A stretch of 64,000 nt of DNA from Monodelphis domestica (GCF_027887165.1 NC_077227.1:540891189-540955188), one strand, 5' to 3'. Positions 1 through 12,229 are shown, numbered from the stretch's first letter. Program-made: numbers and translations. The notes: generated from the sequence alone by a model not told the origin.

Positions 1-574
1 AGAGTTTGTTGACAGGGTCATTCAAGAAACCTTTCCAGGTGGGGGGAATATGAGTGAGCTTGTACTCTGCTGGCAAAGGCCCCAAGAAATTGTGATATTT
101 TTTTCTGGGTCCATGATGGATAATAAGGGGATTTCAGACTTCCACAAAAATGGAAGTCTTCATTTCAATTTTCTAGTTCATAATATATATAATATACAAC
201 TATGCATACTATACTCATAAGCACCTGGCAGATATACATATATATTTATGCCTACATGTACAAATATACACATATGTATATGTGTGTATGGAACAGAGAT
301 ATTTTCTAATAAAGAATTTTATAATTTCTCATAGGCAATATAGCTTTAGTGCACACATATACACAAATAACTGTACACATATATGGTTGTATATTTATTA
401 TGATTTTGGTTCTGTTCTATTAATTATCCTCTCTATATAAACATGCTTATACAAAGATGTATTAGTATATAATATATTATTTTACATATCAATATTCCTC
501 CCATAAGTTTATCATGTATGTGGGGGAGGTTCACCCCCCACAATGAGGTCTACCTTGTCTTCTTTTGACATCAT
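1..574. other. AT-rich flank, no gene seen
   Basis: AT-rich sequence with many short TATA/ACATAT runs (about 180-520). I see no repeat family or coding exon that I can name. It ends where the nucleolin pseudogene 3' UTR begins. Confidence 0.5.
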
Positions 575-3040
575 AAGGACACCAGTAGAATATAAAAGTT
601 ATCCTTTGAAAATTCTTCTTTATTGTCTTTGGCCAGGTGAACCATTTTCTTTTCTTTTCTTTTTTCTAACATTTGTCTTTTTGTCCTTACTGCTGAATAA
701 AAGGAATAAAAATGAAACAAAAACCCACTACATATATTTATAGGAATAAATGGTTTTCTATATGGATTTTGACATTGTAAATTGAAGACAACTCAAATAC
801 CAAAAAATTAATTCCCACATCTATCACTTGTCTCTGCAAAAAATGTGGTATGAAATGTCCACCCAGTGAAAACCAACAGGCTCTCTCCCTTGAAATGCAA
901 TCCAGGTTTTTTTCAAAATGACCTCCTCTTGGCTGTATGTTTGTCTTAGAAAGTCTTCAAAATGTTCTGTCAAGGATTAGATGGCAGGCAAAGGAAAAGA
1001 GAATGGAGGGAAACTGCCTTCTTGTGTTGTTCTCTCTTCCTTTCCTTTGGCCTCCTTGGGAAACCACTCTGACCTTCAAAGTTTACTCCTCAGCCTCTAC
1101 CACCTCCTATGCCTCTGCCACCATGACCACTCCTTGGTCTCTAAAACCACTGGACTTGGCACAGTCTAGAATGACTTTGTTTCCATCAATCTTCCCATCT
1201 TCCATGGTCTTTTTCACACTTTTAGCATCTTCTGAGTTGAAGTCTACAAAATGGAACCCTTATGATGACCCCATCTCTCTGCTTATGTCTATTCAGCCCC
1301 ACCTCTCCCTCAGTGAGCCATGAAAAGAATCTTTCAATGTTTCTTCTGTTGTTTCTTTGGACAGAGTTATAACAAACAAGGTTTTTTTAAGACCATTTCG
1401 TTGGGGCTACATTTGTTGTCTTCCAGTTTTCCAGTCTTCCAATTGTCTTTCAGTTCCATTTGGATGACTCAGTCTTCAATTTCTATGTTGTTACAAGAAT
1501 TCAAAGCATCTTTTGCATTCTCTGTGGTGGGAAATTCAATGAGCAAGCATCTTTTGGACTGGTCTAGGTTCTTCTGGGGAAGGCTGATGGAGGGGGACTT
1601 CTCAAAAACTTCCTGTGGATCCTCCGCTGTAGCTCTGTAGGTGAGGTTCTTCAGCACTTGGAGTCTGATGGCTTACTGTCTTTATCCAGGAGTTGTTTTC
1701 CCTACTTCACAAATTCTCTTGTCTTTGACTTTTCTGCTCTGTGTAGTTCAGAATGAGAGCCTGGCCATCTATCTCAGTTTCCTGTTACTCTTCCAAGGCC
1801 TTTACATATTTGTTTCTGTTTTGAATTCATTGTAGGCAATTTCTTTGGCTATTCCATTCTTGGTGCAGACAAGTCTGACCTCAATAGCATCATCAAGCAC
1901 TTCCTTGAACCCCTCCTGAGTTACTTTATATGCCAGGTTCTTAATGAAGGGAGTCCTTGGGTCTTTTGTTCTCTTGTTTTCTCCAGCTTCATTTCAGAGC
2001 TAAGCACTTTGAAGCTGCTGAGTTCAAGAGCTTTTCCCATGTCTTCAGCAGATTTGAATTCCATATAGCCAAACTTCCGTATGATGTAAATGTGAAAGTC
2101 CACAATTGTAAGATTCTTTTTCACAGAGAAGTCTGCAGTGTTAGTTTTTAGATTAGAAGCAATTTTGTTGAAGTATAGGTTATCAGTGAAGAGATTGAAA
2201 TTTGTACATTTTCAGCTTCCAATGTCTGTCACTTGGCTTTAGGGGCTTTCTATTTGTCTATTTCCTTTTTCCTCTTTCTTGGGGCTTTTCTGAGGGGCAT
2301 TTCTTTCTCCTTCTTTTCATCTTCCTCCTATTGATCTTCTTCCTTCTCCTCTTCCTCAGATCCTTTGGCTTTTCTTGCTTTCTCAGGGGTAGCCTTCACA
2401 GAAGAAGCTTCCCCTTGGCAGGAGTTGTATTCATAGCATCTTCTTCAGAGAATCCTCATTTTCTTCCTCCTCCTCACTATCCTCTTTCTCCTCTGCCTCT
2501 TCTTCCTTAGAGTCTTATTTGATTAGAATTGCTCCCACTGTTGTGGTTTTGGGTGACTTAAATATTTCATCATTTTCATTTTCACTGTCTTTTTCTAATT
2601 CACTGACCTCTCAGAATTCTTTCCATTTTTTTGCCCCTTTGGCTGGGATGGCTGCTGCTTTAGTTCCCTTCTTGCCTGGTGTTCAGACAACTTTGACTGG
2701 TGTCACCCCTTTCTAGACTGAGGTCATAGCAACCTTCTTACTAGGAGGCATGATTGTTTCCTTGGAAGATGTGGAAGCAATGAAGGTTTTTTTGGCTGCT
2801 GTAACCATAGCCTTCTTTGTTGATTTAGCCACAGCTTTCTTGCCCTTCTTCTGAGGGACTACAATCTCTTTTCTAATATTTTCTTTTTCTCTTTCTGGTA
2901 TGTCCTCATCTTCACTGTCTTCTTTCTCCTTTGAGGAAGAGCCATCTTCTTTGACCAACCTTGCTTTTTAGCAGCCTTTACTGAGTTTCACCATAGCTAC
3001 AGTTTATAACTGTGGGATAGAAGGTTAAAATCCATCCGTA
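575..3040 (-). pseudogene. NCL: Processed pseudogene of nucleolin (NCL)
   Basis: Nucleolin is a nucleolar RNA-binding protein of ribosome biogenesis with an acidic N-terminus, four RRMs and a Gly/Arg-rich tail. The minus strand shows this order without introns. The start codon is at 2994-2992 (MVKLSKGC then a stop at 2970-2968). Then come the N-terminal basic region (VVPQKKGKKA, about 2830-2860) and a Glu/Asp-rich region over 2200-2700. RRM1 lies at about 1940-2130 (RKFGYMEF, KALEL), RRM2 at about 1750-1930 (AYNEFKTE), RRM3 at 1469-1657 (LKNLTYRATAEDPQEVFEK, KDALNSCN) and RRM4 at about 1130-1400 (VDFNSEDAK, MEDGKIDGNKV). A shrunken GAR tail follows. The 3' UTR is also recognisable, for example CCTGTTGGTTTTCAC near 880 and a CTGGTGTCC end near 577. 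Many stops and frameshifts make it dead. The lack of introns indicates a LINE-mediated mRNA copy. No clean poly-A tail or target duplication remains, so it is old. Confidence 0.93.
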
Positions 3041-3844
3041 AAGGTCCACGCAGTCTTAGCATTGGAGAGAGTCAGGAGGAGTCAATCCTAGGGAGATGGA
3101 GAGGAAAGACAGTCCAACTATTTTCAATCACACATTCCTTTGATGATACCCCTCTCTCTAGTTCTCCTTTATACCTCTTAATTTGTAATGTGTGGTAGCC
3201 AAATGACATTACTAGACATTTCTCTTTATACTACCTTATACCTCTCTATGACCATCCAGGAGATTTTAATTGATATTATTTATCACAAAAGAGCCAAATT
3301 CTGAGGACCAATAAACAGACACAGATGAATCAAAATCATGTTAAATGAAGATAATTTATATTTCTGATGGTAACATATTTGTGTATCCCAAATTTTATAT
3401 ACAAGTAACATTCTTGATTTTTTCCCAGAACAATTCATCATCAAGATGAAAATAATTTTCTGAGCAAGACATATAAACAGTACTGAGAACATCTTGCCAC
3501 CTCTATATTTATTTTGGATCCATGCAATCCTATGGTCAGGGATAGCCTCAAGTGTAGGCTGAATAGAGAGTCACCTACATAAGTAATTTCAAGACACCCA
3601 TAAGGTATCTCATCGTAGCTGCCCAATTAAAAATCATTCTCCTTTAAGCCTGATATTTTACTGTGTTTGTTTTGTCCCTTGAGTTTGTGACTATAATTAC
3701 TATGACTATACATCTCCTTAGGAAGAGAATTCCTTTAAATCAGTTTTCATTCACTTATACCTCAGCGTAAATTAGTTTCATATCCTTTCCTTAGTATTCT
3801 TGACTCTTATTAGTGGAGCACTTTTAGGTTTGCAGAATATCTTC
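3041..3844. other. Unassigned sequence upstream of the NCL pseudogene
   Basis: About 800 bases without a recognisable gene or repeat. Short open frames on the minus strand (3283-3626) look like chance. Confidence 0.4.
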
Positions 3845-4020
3845 CTCACAACTGCTTTATAAAATTTAATCCATGCAAGTATTATCATATCCATATTGAA
3901 GGTGATGAAACTGAAATTCAATGAAGTTGTTATTTTCTCCTTTTTCATACTGTCACAGGCAGGACTCAAACCCAAGGTTTCTGAAACCTGATATAGTGAG
4001 GTCTCCACTATGCTGTATGA
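3845..4020 (-). repeat. MIR-like SINE fragment
   Basis: Reads as the reverse complement of a MIR/THER1 CORE-SINE: GAAACTGAAATTCAATGAAG, then TCACAGGCAGGACTCAAACC and CACTATGCTGT, in the order expected for the minus strand. Strongly diverged. Confidence 0.65.
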
Positions 4021-4109
4021 AAAAGAATAGGAACCCATAAATCTCCTGAATAAATGAAAATGGGTGCCATTGAAGGAAAAAAAAGGGGATAATTGGATCA
4101 TAGGATTTT

Positions 4110-4220
4110 TAGGAGGAAGGGATCCTTTATTCCAATCTTATTTTACAGGTCAAGATATTAAGGTCTAGAAAAGGGAAAGTATTATTATTTTTCCCATGAT
4201 TACTGAACTAGTTAGTAGTA
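4110..4220 (-). repeat. MIR-like SINE fragment
   Basis: Resembles the segment 'cattttacagatgaggaaac' of reversed MIR: TTATTTTACAGGTCAAGATA then AAAGGGAAAG. Very diverged, and identified only by this motif order. Confidence 0.4.
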
Positions 4221-4224
4221 GTTG

Positions 4225-4460
4225 GTGTAGTGAACACATGCAATTATCTTGCAGTCATGAAGACCCAAGTTCAAATATGACCTGACACTATTTAGTAGTG
4301 TGGCTTTGATCAAATTTTTTTAACCCATCTCACTCAGTTTCCTTATCAATAAAAAGGTGATGATAATATCACCTACTGCAGACTGTTGTAAGGATAAAAT
4401 GAGATATTCATAAAGAACTTTACAGAAACACCAAATAAAATCTAGTTATTTTAATTTTGT
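4225..4460 (+). repeat. THER1/MIR CORE-SINE
   Basis: Contains CAGTCATGAAGACCCAAGTT, CTCAGTTTCCTTATCAATAA, then ACTGTTGTAAGGATAAAATG and AAGAACTTTACAG. That is the full order of a therian MIR/THER1 element, including its LINE2-like 3' part. Confidence 0.8.
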
Positions 4461-5256
4461 TATTGTTATTTTTATAGTGCCATAAATAGAGCTAGATATC
4501 TATTGTCCTCTCCTTGGTACTGAAGAATATTTTTAAAAAGTCCTCTATGAAAAATTGACCACATTAATGAAAATTTTGAACTTAAATATATTTGTCTTCT
4601 AATTTATCTGCAATCTCATTTATGCAGACCATCCATCCAACAATACAAATCATAACCTATATGTAATTATTTGCCCATTATTTAAGAATCTTAACCAGAT
4701 CCTTAAGTTTCATAAGTTTTCTATAGGGTGGTACACCTCATCCATGATATCTAACATGAGCTTTTCAATAAATACAAGGGTCTTAATTTTGTTTTTCCCA
4801 AGTGCATGATGGAGACATACAGTGGAGGAAACATTCTTAACTGTTCCACATTGTGGCCAAGATATATTCAAAGTGATTGCCATAAAGGGTGCAATCTATG
4901 TCCATAAAGATGGATACTTGCTTTATAGGTAATTATAGTATATCCTTCTTAGCACTGTGCTCTGATCCACTGCTAAATTTTGTTCAGTTTCAACCAGTTA
5001 TGCTGAGCTCATAATTATACCAGGAAGAGAGAAGGAGCATGCATGAGGAAGGGGGATGGTGGTGGTGGCAGGATTCACTCATCATTCAGTCTCTTGGGTT
5101 CTATTTTCCTGTTTTAGACTTTAAAGGCCTAAATGACTTTACATGACTGAGAAATTCCTGGATGGTTTTCATGCATGAAGAATTAAGCATAGTTTAGAAA
5201 GCTCTGTTTCTATTTGTTCTCTTAAAATATTCTGAATTTAGTAACCATCAACACAA
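4461..5256. other. No gene or named repeat seen
   Basis: AT-rich single-copy-looking sequence. Nothing here could be assigned. Confidence 0.4.
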
Positions 5257-5362
5257 GTGCTCACAGTGGCAGTACATATACTAAAATTGGAATGGTACAG
5301 AGAAGATCAGCAGGCCCCCATGCAAGGATGACACACAAATTCATGAAGTGTTCCATATTTTT
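5257..5362 (+). pseudogene. RNU6-like: U6 snRNA pseudogene
   Basis: U6 is the catalytic spliceosomal snRNA, about 107 nt long. This stretch aligns end to end with mammalian U6: it opens GTGCTC, keeps ACATATACTAAAATTGGAA, the ACAGAGA box (ACAGAGAAGAT), GCAAGGATGACAC, and closes GTTCCATATTTTTG. The 5' stem-loop is altered (ACAGTGGCAG in place of GCTTCGGCAG), the segment after AGATCAGCA differs, and the terminal T-run is followed by G. I see no TATA box or proximal sequence element in the 60 bases upstream, as a real pol III type 3 gene would need. A-rich sequence follows at 5378-5395. The best reading is a LINE-retroposed, non-expressed copy. Confidence 0.92.
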
Positions 5363-6169
5363 GAAGGCAGATCTCTATGAAAATAAAATAAAATGTAATT
5401 TTAAAAAGCATCAACAAAAACACATAACCAAACAGAGATAAGAAAAAAGCATGTGTACATGAAACTACAAATTCCTATTTATAGTTTTTAAAGCATATAT
5501 ATTTAGTTGAATAGAATCATAACAAAAATGCCATTTGTCTTCATGTCCTCTTTTGAACTTTAAAAATTTTTTGTATAATTTTCTGTATAGTTAATGCTAT
5601 TGTTATCATTTTACCCACTTCTCAGAAACATCATTTTACCTCACTTCTTGCCTTGACACCCTGACCAGATGCTTTGGAGATTTAATCCTCCCATCTCTGA
5701 AATGTTCTCCTTGGTGCTCTACTGTACTGATTTGTGAGTATATTTCTAGTTTATCCCAGCCTTCTTTTATAAATTCACTATTTTTTCCTTAAAAATCTTC
5801 TCTCTAACTCCTTCCAACAAACATGTATACTTGATTCATCTAATCCTCACCTCATTCTTTTTTTCAACTAGTATTTTTATTTAAATCTCTTTTTCTTTCT
5901 TTTTTGTTTACATCATTGTTGTTATCTCTATATTCATCTCTCCCCCCAAGAGGGCTATTCTATATAGCAATTTCTAAAGAAAAAAATCAGGACAACTGAT
6001 TGAAAAAGTTTGAAAATATGTTTAATGTATAATGGTTGCATTTCCTACTTCCCTTTATAAAGAGGTGATTTGGGATGTCCTGTCAAATCTCTTCATTAGT
6101 CATGCTATATATTTAAGATTTTAAATTGTTTTGTCTGTGTATATGTGGTCATTATTTCCATTTACAGCA
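5363..6169. other. No gene seen; T-rich sequence before L1
   Basis: T-rich sequence without a recognisable coding region. It may include unrecognised L1 3' UTR leading into the L1 block to the right. Confidence 0.35.
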
Positions 6170-7260
6170 TAGTAGTTAATTATGTATATATTTTTAATCT
6201 TTTTAAAAAATGTTTTCCACTAAGTCAAACACTAGATTACTGAGTTATATTGTTTCTGATTCTACCTTTATTTCATCTGTCTTGCTATTCTTTAACCAAT
6301 ATGAGATAGTTTGAATGAATGAAGCTTTATTATATAGTTTTAGTCCTGGACGTGCTATTCAATTTTCATCTCTACTTTGTATACTTTTACCATGATATTC
6401 TGAATCTTTTGTTTTTCCAAATGAATTTTACTATTTCATCAAATTTTATAAAACAAATTTGGGTTGGTATATTCAGTAATTTTATTGTTATCATTAAGAG
6501 TGTAAACATTAGTAGCATTGACATTTTCTTTTGTATTTGCACGGTCTTGCCATGAGCACTGAATATGCCTTCAGTTTTTTAAGTTCTTTATTTCCTTAAG
6601 AAGTAATTCATAACAGAATGTGTTCATGCCTTTTATATATTTTGGTAGGTTGATCTCCAGATAGCTTATGTGTTTTTAGTTATTTGGAATGAATTTTCCT
6701 TTTTGACATTTTGATTTTGTTATTATGTAGAAATGCTATATTGATTGGGGGAAAGGGTTATTTCACAGTCTATAACTTTGTTGAAACTTGTCATTGTGGA
6801 TTCCTTACGCTTTTCTAAGTATACTATCATATTATAAGCAAATAACAATATTTTATCTCCTTTTTATCTATTTCTATGCCTTTAATTTTATTATCATCTT
6901 ATTATTGCTAGAATTTCTAGAAGTAGTGAAAAGAGTGGACATTTTCCCTTCACTCCTATACTAATTGGAAAAAGTTCTAATATTTCCCCAGTGAATGTGA
7001 TATCTGTTTTTGATTTTAAAAGATAAAGTTTTCTGATAGTAAATTAAATGTCCCTCTACCTATGCTTTGTAGAGTTATTAGCATAAAAGAATACTATGCT
7101 TTGTAAAAGGATTATTTCTGCATCTATTGAGATAGCCATGTGGTTTTTGATGTTTTGCCTTTTAATATGAATTATGTTGATGATTTCTTTCACCATAATC
7201 TAGTTTCTTTGTTTATCCTTTTAATTTTCTTATTTTGATATTTGTTTTTGCTTTCTCAAC
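6170..7260 (-). mobile_element. L1 LINE fragment, ORF2 reverse transcriptase region
   Basis: Read as antisense L1 ORF2, it keeps the marsupial/therian L1 order: TTATATAGTTTTAGTCCTGG, CAAATGAATTTTACTATTTC, AAGTATACTATCATATTATA, then TTTCTGCATCTATTGAGATA. No open frame survives, so this is an old copy. The 5' (right) side fades into T-rich sequence. Confidence 0.8.
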
Positions 7261-8599
7261 TAGCTGATTGCAACTTCTACTATTTTAGATTCACTTGACA
7301 AAAAATATTTTTTTCCATTTCCTCAGTTTTCTTTTGGTTATATCTTTAGGGAAAAAATGGCTTTCTTATTGTGCTGTTTTTTCATTTTATTGGAATTCTC
7401 ATTAAAAAGTTATGAGATATTTATATTTTCTCTATTTCTAAAATTCTTTCAAGTTATGATTTTTACCCTCATCTACTATAAATACAGTACAAATTCCAGC
7501 TACTTTAGATAATTCTTTTTAAAAATGATCCTGTTTTCAAAGGCTTTCCTCCCTTCCCCTTTAATCCCCTCCCCCCATTAATTTCTACTTCTCTTTGGGG
7601 GTTTTGTTAATTAGTTCATCTTTATTTCCTCCATTTCCTGGTTATTTAATTCTCTTTTTTTCTTAGTGAAGTAGATTCCCTGTTCCTCTCTTCCCCTTCA
7701 ACATGTCTAGTTCATTAATTTTTAAAATAGTATTTTTGTACCCCATTCTAGAGAGGATCTGTCTCACTCTTTTCATTATCTGCTATTTTTGTCTACTTGA
7801 AATTCTCATTCTGTGGTTCTTGGCTCCTATACTTACCCATCCAATATCTGTTTAATTCATTCTTCATAAAAGAAAAATTTTTAGTTACTTTATTTGCCTG
7901 TCCTGGGCTCTCCCCTCTAAGCAATTTCTGCCATCACTGAGCTGAGTTTGCCCTGGTGATTGCCTTTTTCCATTATACCTCACCCCTAAAAAGAGCCTAC
8001 TCCTGCAGGTGACATCAAAGTCACTTCCTGATGATTGGAACTCTACACTGTCTCTGGTTATGCAGCCTACCACTGATCTATAGCTTCCTCCTCTTTACCT
8101 TCTTTCCAGATTTGCCCCCAAATCTCCTACTTGGGACCATGCTCTCCTGCTCACTGATGTTCCAATTTCCCACAAGAAATTCCAGCTTCCTCTAGATAAT
8201 ACACAGAACAAGGTCCACATCTTCCCTCACAGTGCAGCACACTTCACCCACAGGGATATTCATCAGTAGAATACCTTTTAACCATCAAATCAAGAACCTT
8301 CTCTCTGAAACTACTTTTTAATTCCCACTAGACCTTCCTAAATTCTCTATAGGTATCTCTTTCTGAGCACCCATGAAAGTCACCTCCCATCATTGGTAAC
8401 CCTTGATTTGGCACAGGCACATCACACACCACCTGCTATCTCCAAACACCTTTCCTTTTTTCCTATACATTCCAGTTTTGTAATGAAGACCCTTTCCCAC
8501 CACTTCCCTCAGATAAAACTTTTATTTAACTTTAGGTGTGGCCCTACGAGGTTGTGTTTAAAATGCCTGGGCTGTCTTCACCGCTGTCTTTCTGTAATA
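7261..8599. other. Degraded T-rich region, no gene seen
   Basis: Probably further L1 ORF2 debris up to about 7700, by its T-rich antisense look. 7860-8560 is less T-rich and unlike the L1 flanks. I could not assign it, and the short ORFs at 7885-8073 and 8393-8629 have no recognisable protein. Confidence 0.35.
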
Positions 8600-9600
8600 T
8601 TTAGAAAGAAGTTTCTTAATGGTCTCTGATGTCACTCTGTTGCCATTGGTGATCTTGGCTGCTACATTTATTCAGTTCTCCTTCATTTCTGCTGTCTGGT
8701 GTGTTTAGAAAAGAATCTCTTTAGGTTTGGTTTTCTTTTTAGGAATATTTTAGGTGTCTTTTTATTATAGAATGCTCATCCTTTTTAATTTGTGGTTAAG
8801 CTCAGGTTTGCAGCATGGGTCATCCTGGGCTGTATGTTGCACTCCATTGCTTTTTAAAAACAATTATTCCATTCTTTCCTTTTTTTTCTGATGAATAGGG
8901 AACTGTGAAGAATAGTTTTATTTGTTTGAATTTATTTTGTATTTGAAAGTCTCTTGATCTATCACAGAACTTTTTTTGTATCTGAATTGAATTGCTAAAA
9001 CTAACTAAAATGTGTCTTGGAGTTTATAGGTTTGCTTTTAATTTTAAAATGACATTTGAATTCTTTTAATTTGTATTGTATTTCATATTCTGTATTCAGA
9101 AGTTCTGGGCAGTTTTGCTATATTATTTCTTGAATTATGGTATTCAGTATTTCAATTTGTCATGTTCTTCTTGGAGACCCTATCATCCTTGCCTTGTCTA
9201 TGTGCATCCTGTCATTGAGATCAATACATTTTGCTTAGATAAATAATATATATTTTTGTTTGTTTTTGCTTCTTCTCTTGATCATCCTTAACTTTTGTGT
9301 ATTTGTATTCCTAATCAGTTGTTCACCTCTTAATTTCTTTGTTTAAGTCTTTTTTGTTGCAGGTTTAGATTATTTTATTCAGCCAATCATATTTTTGCTA
9401 TGTGGATCATAAATTCCATTGTCATAATTCTCATTTCTCTTTTAAGCCACATAGGAAAAGCATGTTGTATTTATATATTCTATAATTGCCTAGAGTCCTG
9501 TGTTTCATCAAATGTTGGATCATTTTCTTTTTTTTAACCATTCATAAATGTTGAACTTTTTTATTAGAACTAGAGGCTATTTTTCCTTTGGTTTTTAATA
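8600..9600 (-). mobile_element. Probable L1 or HAL1 ORF1-region fragment
   Basis: At 9095-9185 the minus strand resembles the L1 ORF1 segment around 'IIG.PEEE...FEEIMAENFPNL'; it reads GLQEEHDKLK and later KTAQNF. The block lies 5' of the minus-strand ORF2 fragment, as it would in one old L1 with sequence lost between. HAL1, which has ORF1 only, is the alternative. Confidence 0.5.
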
Positions 9601-9839
9601 TTTATCTCTTATTTATGTGTTTATGTTTAAGGTCTTTGAGTGTTTTTCTTTTGAAATGCTCTCTGACCAAGTACCAGAAATCTTCCTTCTATTCTTGCTC
9701 TCGAGGTCTGGAGTGATGATCAAGTTAGAAAACCAACCAACCAACCAAATATACATTACAAAAAACTCCCTGGGATATAAAATGTTTAATCTTTTATCCA
9801 ATATTCCATATCCATAGTCTTCCACCTTTGAATCGAAAC

Positions 9840-10600
9840 TGAGTGGAAGGGAAGACTGCCTTTAAATGTCTCTTCTTTGGAATCAAGCTTTGTTGTCGTA
9901 TTTTCAGAAAAATCAGTTTTATTTCATTTTTGTTTGTTCCATCTATCCTTCTACTTATTTCACTTCAAATCAGTTCATCTAAATCTTCCTATATATCTAT
10001 ATTCACCCTATCCATCATTTCTAACAATGTTGTAATATTCCGTTATATTCATGTAACTTATATTGCCAGTTTCAATTCACTGATTATTTAATTTCCAAGT
10101 CTTTACTACCACAGTACGTATTGCTATGAATACTTCAGTGGATACGGGGCTTTCGTTTTATTATTGGTCTTTGTCAGATACATGCCTAGTGGTGGTATCT
10201 CTGGAACAAAGGATACAGAAATTTTAATGACTTTCTTATCATAATTTGAAATTGCTTTCCAGAATGGTTAAACCAACTCATAGCTTCACTAACAGTATAT
10301 TCTCATGCTCACATTTCTAAAAGCCTTCAAACATCAACTATTGTTTTTTGTCATTTTTTTTCCAATTTGCTGGGGATTAGGTGGAATCTTGGAGTTGGTT
10401 TCATTTGTACTTGCTTATCATTAGTGATTGGGAGCAAAATTTTATATGGATATTAATAGTTTGCAGTTCTTTTGAGAACTGTTATTTCTGATCATTTTAT
10501 TTATGCCATTTATTTAATATGATCTCTTTTCACCTTTCTGAATTTAACAGTTCCATTTTGCTATCTCTGATTTTTAATTAAAGATATATTGGGTTTTCAG
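9840..10600 (-). mobile_element. L1 LINE 3' end fragment
   Basis: Antisense L1 ORF2 C-terminal and 3' region. AACAATGTTGTAATATTCCG, TTTACTACCACAGTACG, ATGCCTAGTGGTGGTATCTC and GAAATTGCTTTCCAGAATGG follow the usual order ('cacaatagtattcc', 'ttgccaccacaaa', 'ttgctttccagaatggttg'). It is separate from the L1 to the left, because the 3' region starts anew here. Confidence 0.8.
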
Positions 10601-10859
10601 TATTATTTGGTTAAAAAAAATCTTTTTTATGTTACTTCAATTGTTCTTTTTCTTTCAGTTTTTATCATTTTCACCTATGATACTGATAACTTCCTGATAG
10701 GTTTTTCCTTTTAGAGCAATAGTAAGTTTATATCTTAGCTTCTTTACCTTCAGATTCAATTAATTAATTTTCATTTTTTCTTCCTTCTTAATACAAGCAT
10801 TCAGGGATATCAAGTTACTTTTTAGAAATGTTTTTTTTTTTCTATTTCTCTTTTACTAT
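10601..10859. other. T-rich sequence, probably L1 continuation
   Basis: Low-complexity T-rich stretch lying in the direction of the 5' side of the minus-strand L1. No separate feature seen. Confidence 0.3.
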
Positions 10860-10990
10860 TAAGGACATTGCCATCTTCCTAGTCTCCAAAGCTCACAACT
10901 TGGTGTCATCTATGACTTTTGACTTCCTTTTTACCCCTCCCCCATCTAATAAGTTACAGATGCTATTGATTCTATCCTCATAACATCTGT
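10860..10990 (+). mobile_element. L2 LINE fragment
   Basis: AACTTGGTGTCATCTATGAC then CCCCATCTAATAAGTTACAG matches the L2 ORF2 segment 'cttggcgtcatctttgact...ccaatc.gttgcca'. Confidence 0.6.
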
Positions 10991-11532
10991 TTTATATATG
11001 ATATATTATTTTCTTAGACATGATCCTCACTCTGGTGCAGGTTCTTATGACTTTGGTGCTATTATGGATTATTACACTGTCAATGATAGTTCTGCTGGGG
11101 CTTACATGACTTTTGGGTTTGTAACCTGTGTGGTTTCCCATTCTGCAAGGGACATGCATCCTGGTTACCTCCTTTGATGTTGGCAAACATTAGTAGCTTT
11201 TTCTGGACCCCATCCATAGTCATCAGAGGTCTTCCCATCCAGTATATTTCCCAAAACTTGACTTAGAACACTGGACCATGTTTTTTTTTTTCTTTCTTCT
11301 CATTCATTTAAAATATAATTGGTCATCTTATAATTAACTTTTTTTGAAATTCCCATTTTTGGTATTGATTTTTAGAATAAAAAAAGGAAGTTTTAAGGAT
11401 TAACAAAGATCAATTCCATATTCTTCAAAAGTCTCTTTTATGTTGCAATAGTTCCCATGCCCCCATGTGTCCATTGTATCATTTGTTTTTTCCCCTTATT
11501 TTAGCATACAAGCTTAAAAGAGCAGGGGTTAT
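10991..11532. other. No gene seen
   Basis: Unassigned sequence with T-runs at 11281-11292 and 11340. Nothing supportable. Confidence 0.35.
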
Positions 11533-11863
11533 CTCCCCCCCCTTCCTCCTTCCTTGCCTTCCTCCTTCCCTCCCTCCCCCTTCCTCCCTTCCTCCCTTCC
11601 TCCCTCCCTCCCTTCCTCCCTCCCTCCCTCCCTCCCTCCCTCCCTTTCTTCCTTCCTTCCTTTCTTCCTTCCTTCCTTCCTTCCTTCCTTCCTTCCTTCC
11701 TTCCTTCCTTCCTTCCTTCTTTCCTTCCTTCCTTCCTTCCTTCCTTCCTTCCTTCCTTCCTTCCTTCCTTCCTTCCTTCCTTCCTTCCTTCCTTCCTTCC
11801 TTCCTTCCTTCCTTCCTTCCTTCCTTCCCTCCTTCCTTCCTTCCTTCCTTCCTTCCTTCCTTT
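11533..11863. repeat. (CCCT)n/(CCTT)n microsatellite
   Basis: About 330 bases of pure pyrimidine on the plus strand: CCCT-type units grade into CCTT units. The long open frames across it on both strands are artefacts of the 4-base repeat having no stops. Confidence 0.97.
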
Positions 11864-11879
11864 ATCAATCCACCTGTTT

Positions 11880-12174
11880 CTCTGTCCCTCCATTCTATAA
11901 AATCTATTGATTCTCTGTCAACTCCAGAATCAAATATACAATTCTCTAGCATTCAACACCTTCCATAAGATGGCCCACTCTCCAAAGACAGTCTTTTAAA
12001 TTTTTTCCCCTTTATAGACTCTGTAATCCAGGAACATTGGTTTCCTTGCTATTTCTCTGATATGACAGTTCATATCCCAACACTAGGCATTCTATGCATC
12101 TTCAACAGTTTTCTTCCATGACCAGAAGATATCTCTGTGTCTCTCTTTCCCTCCCTCCCTCCCTCCCTCCCTCC

Positions 12175-12229
<55 letters not shown>

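Noticed and set aside
937-1640. Plus-strand open frames of 128 and 106 codons
   Set aside because: They are shadows on the opposite strand of the nucleolin retropseudogene, whose minus-strand protein similarity is clear.
11465-11968. Long open frames (118-167 codons) on both strands
   Set aside because: They are the stop-free reading of CCTT/AAGG tandem repeats, not coding sequence.
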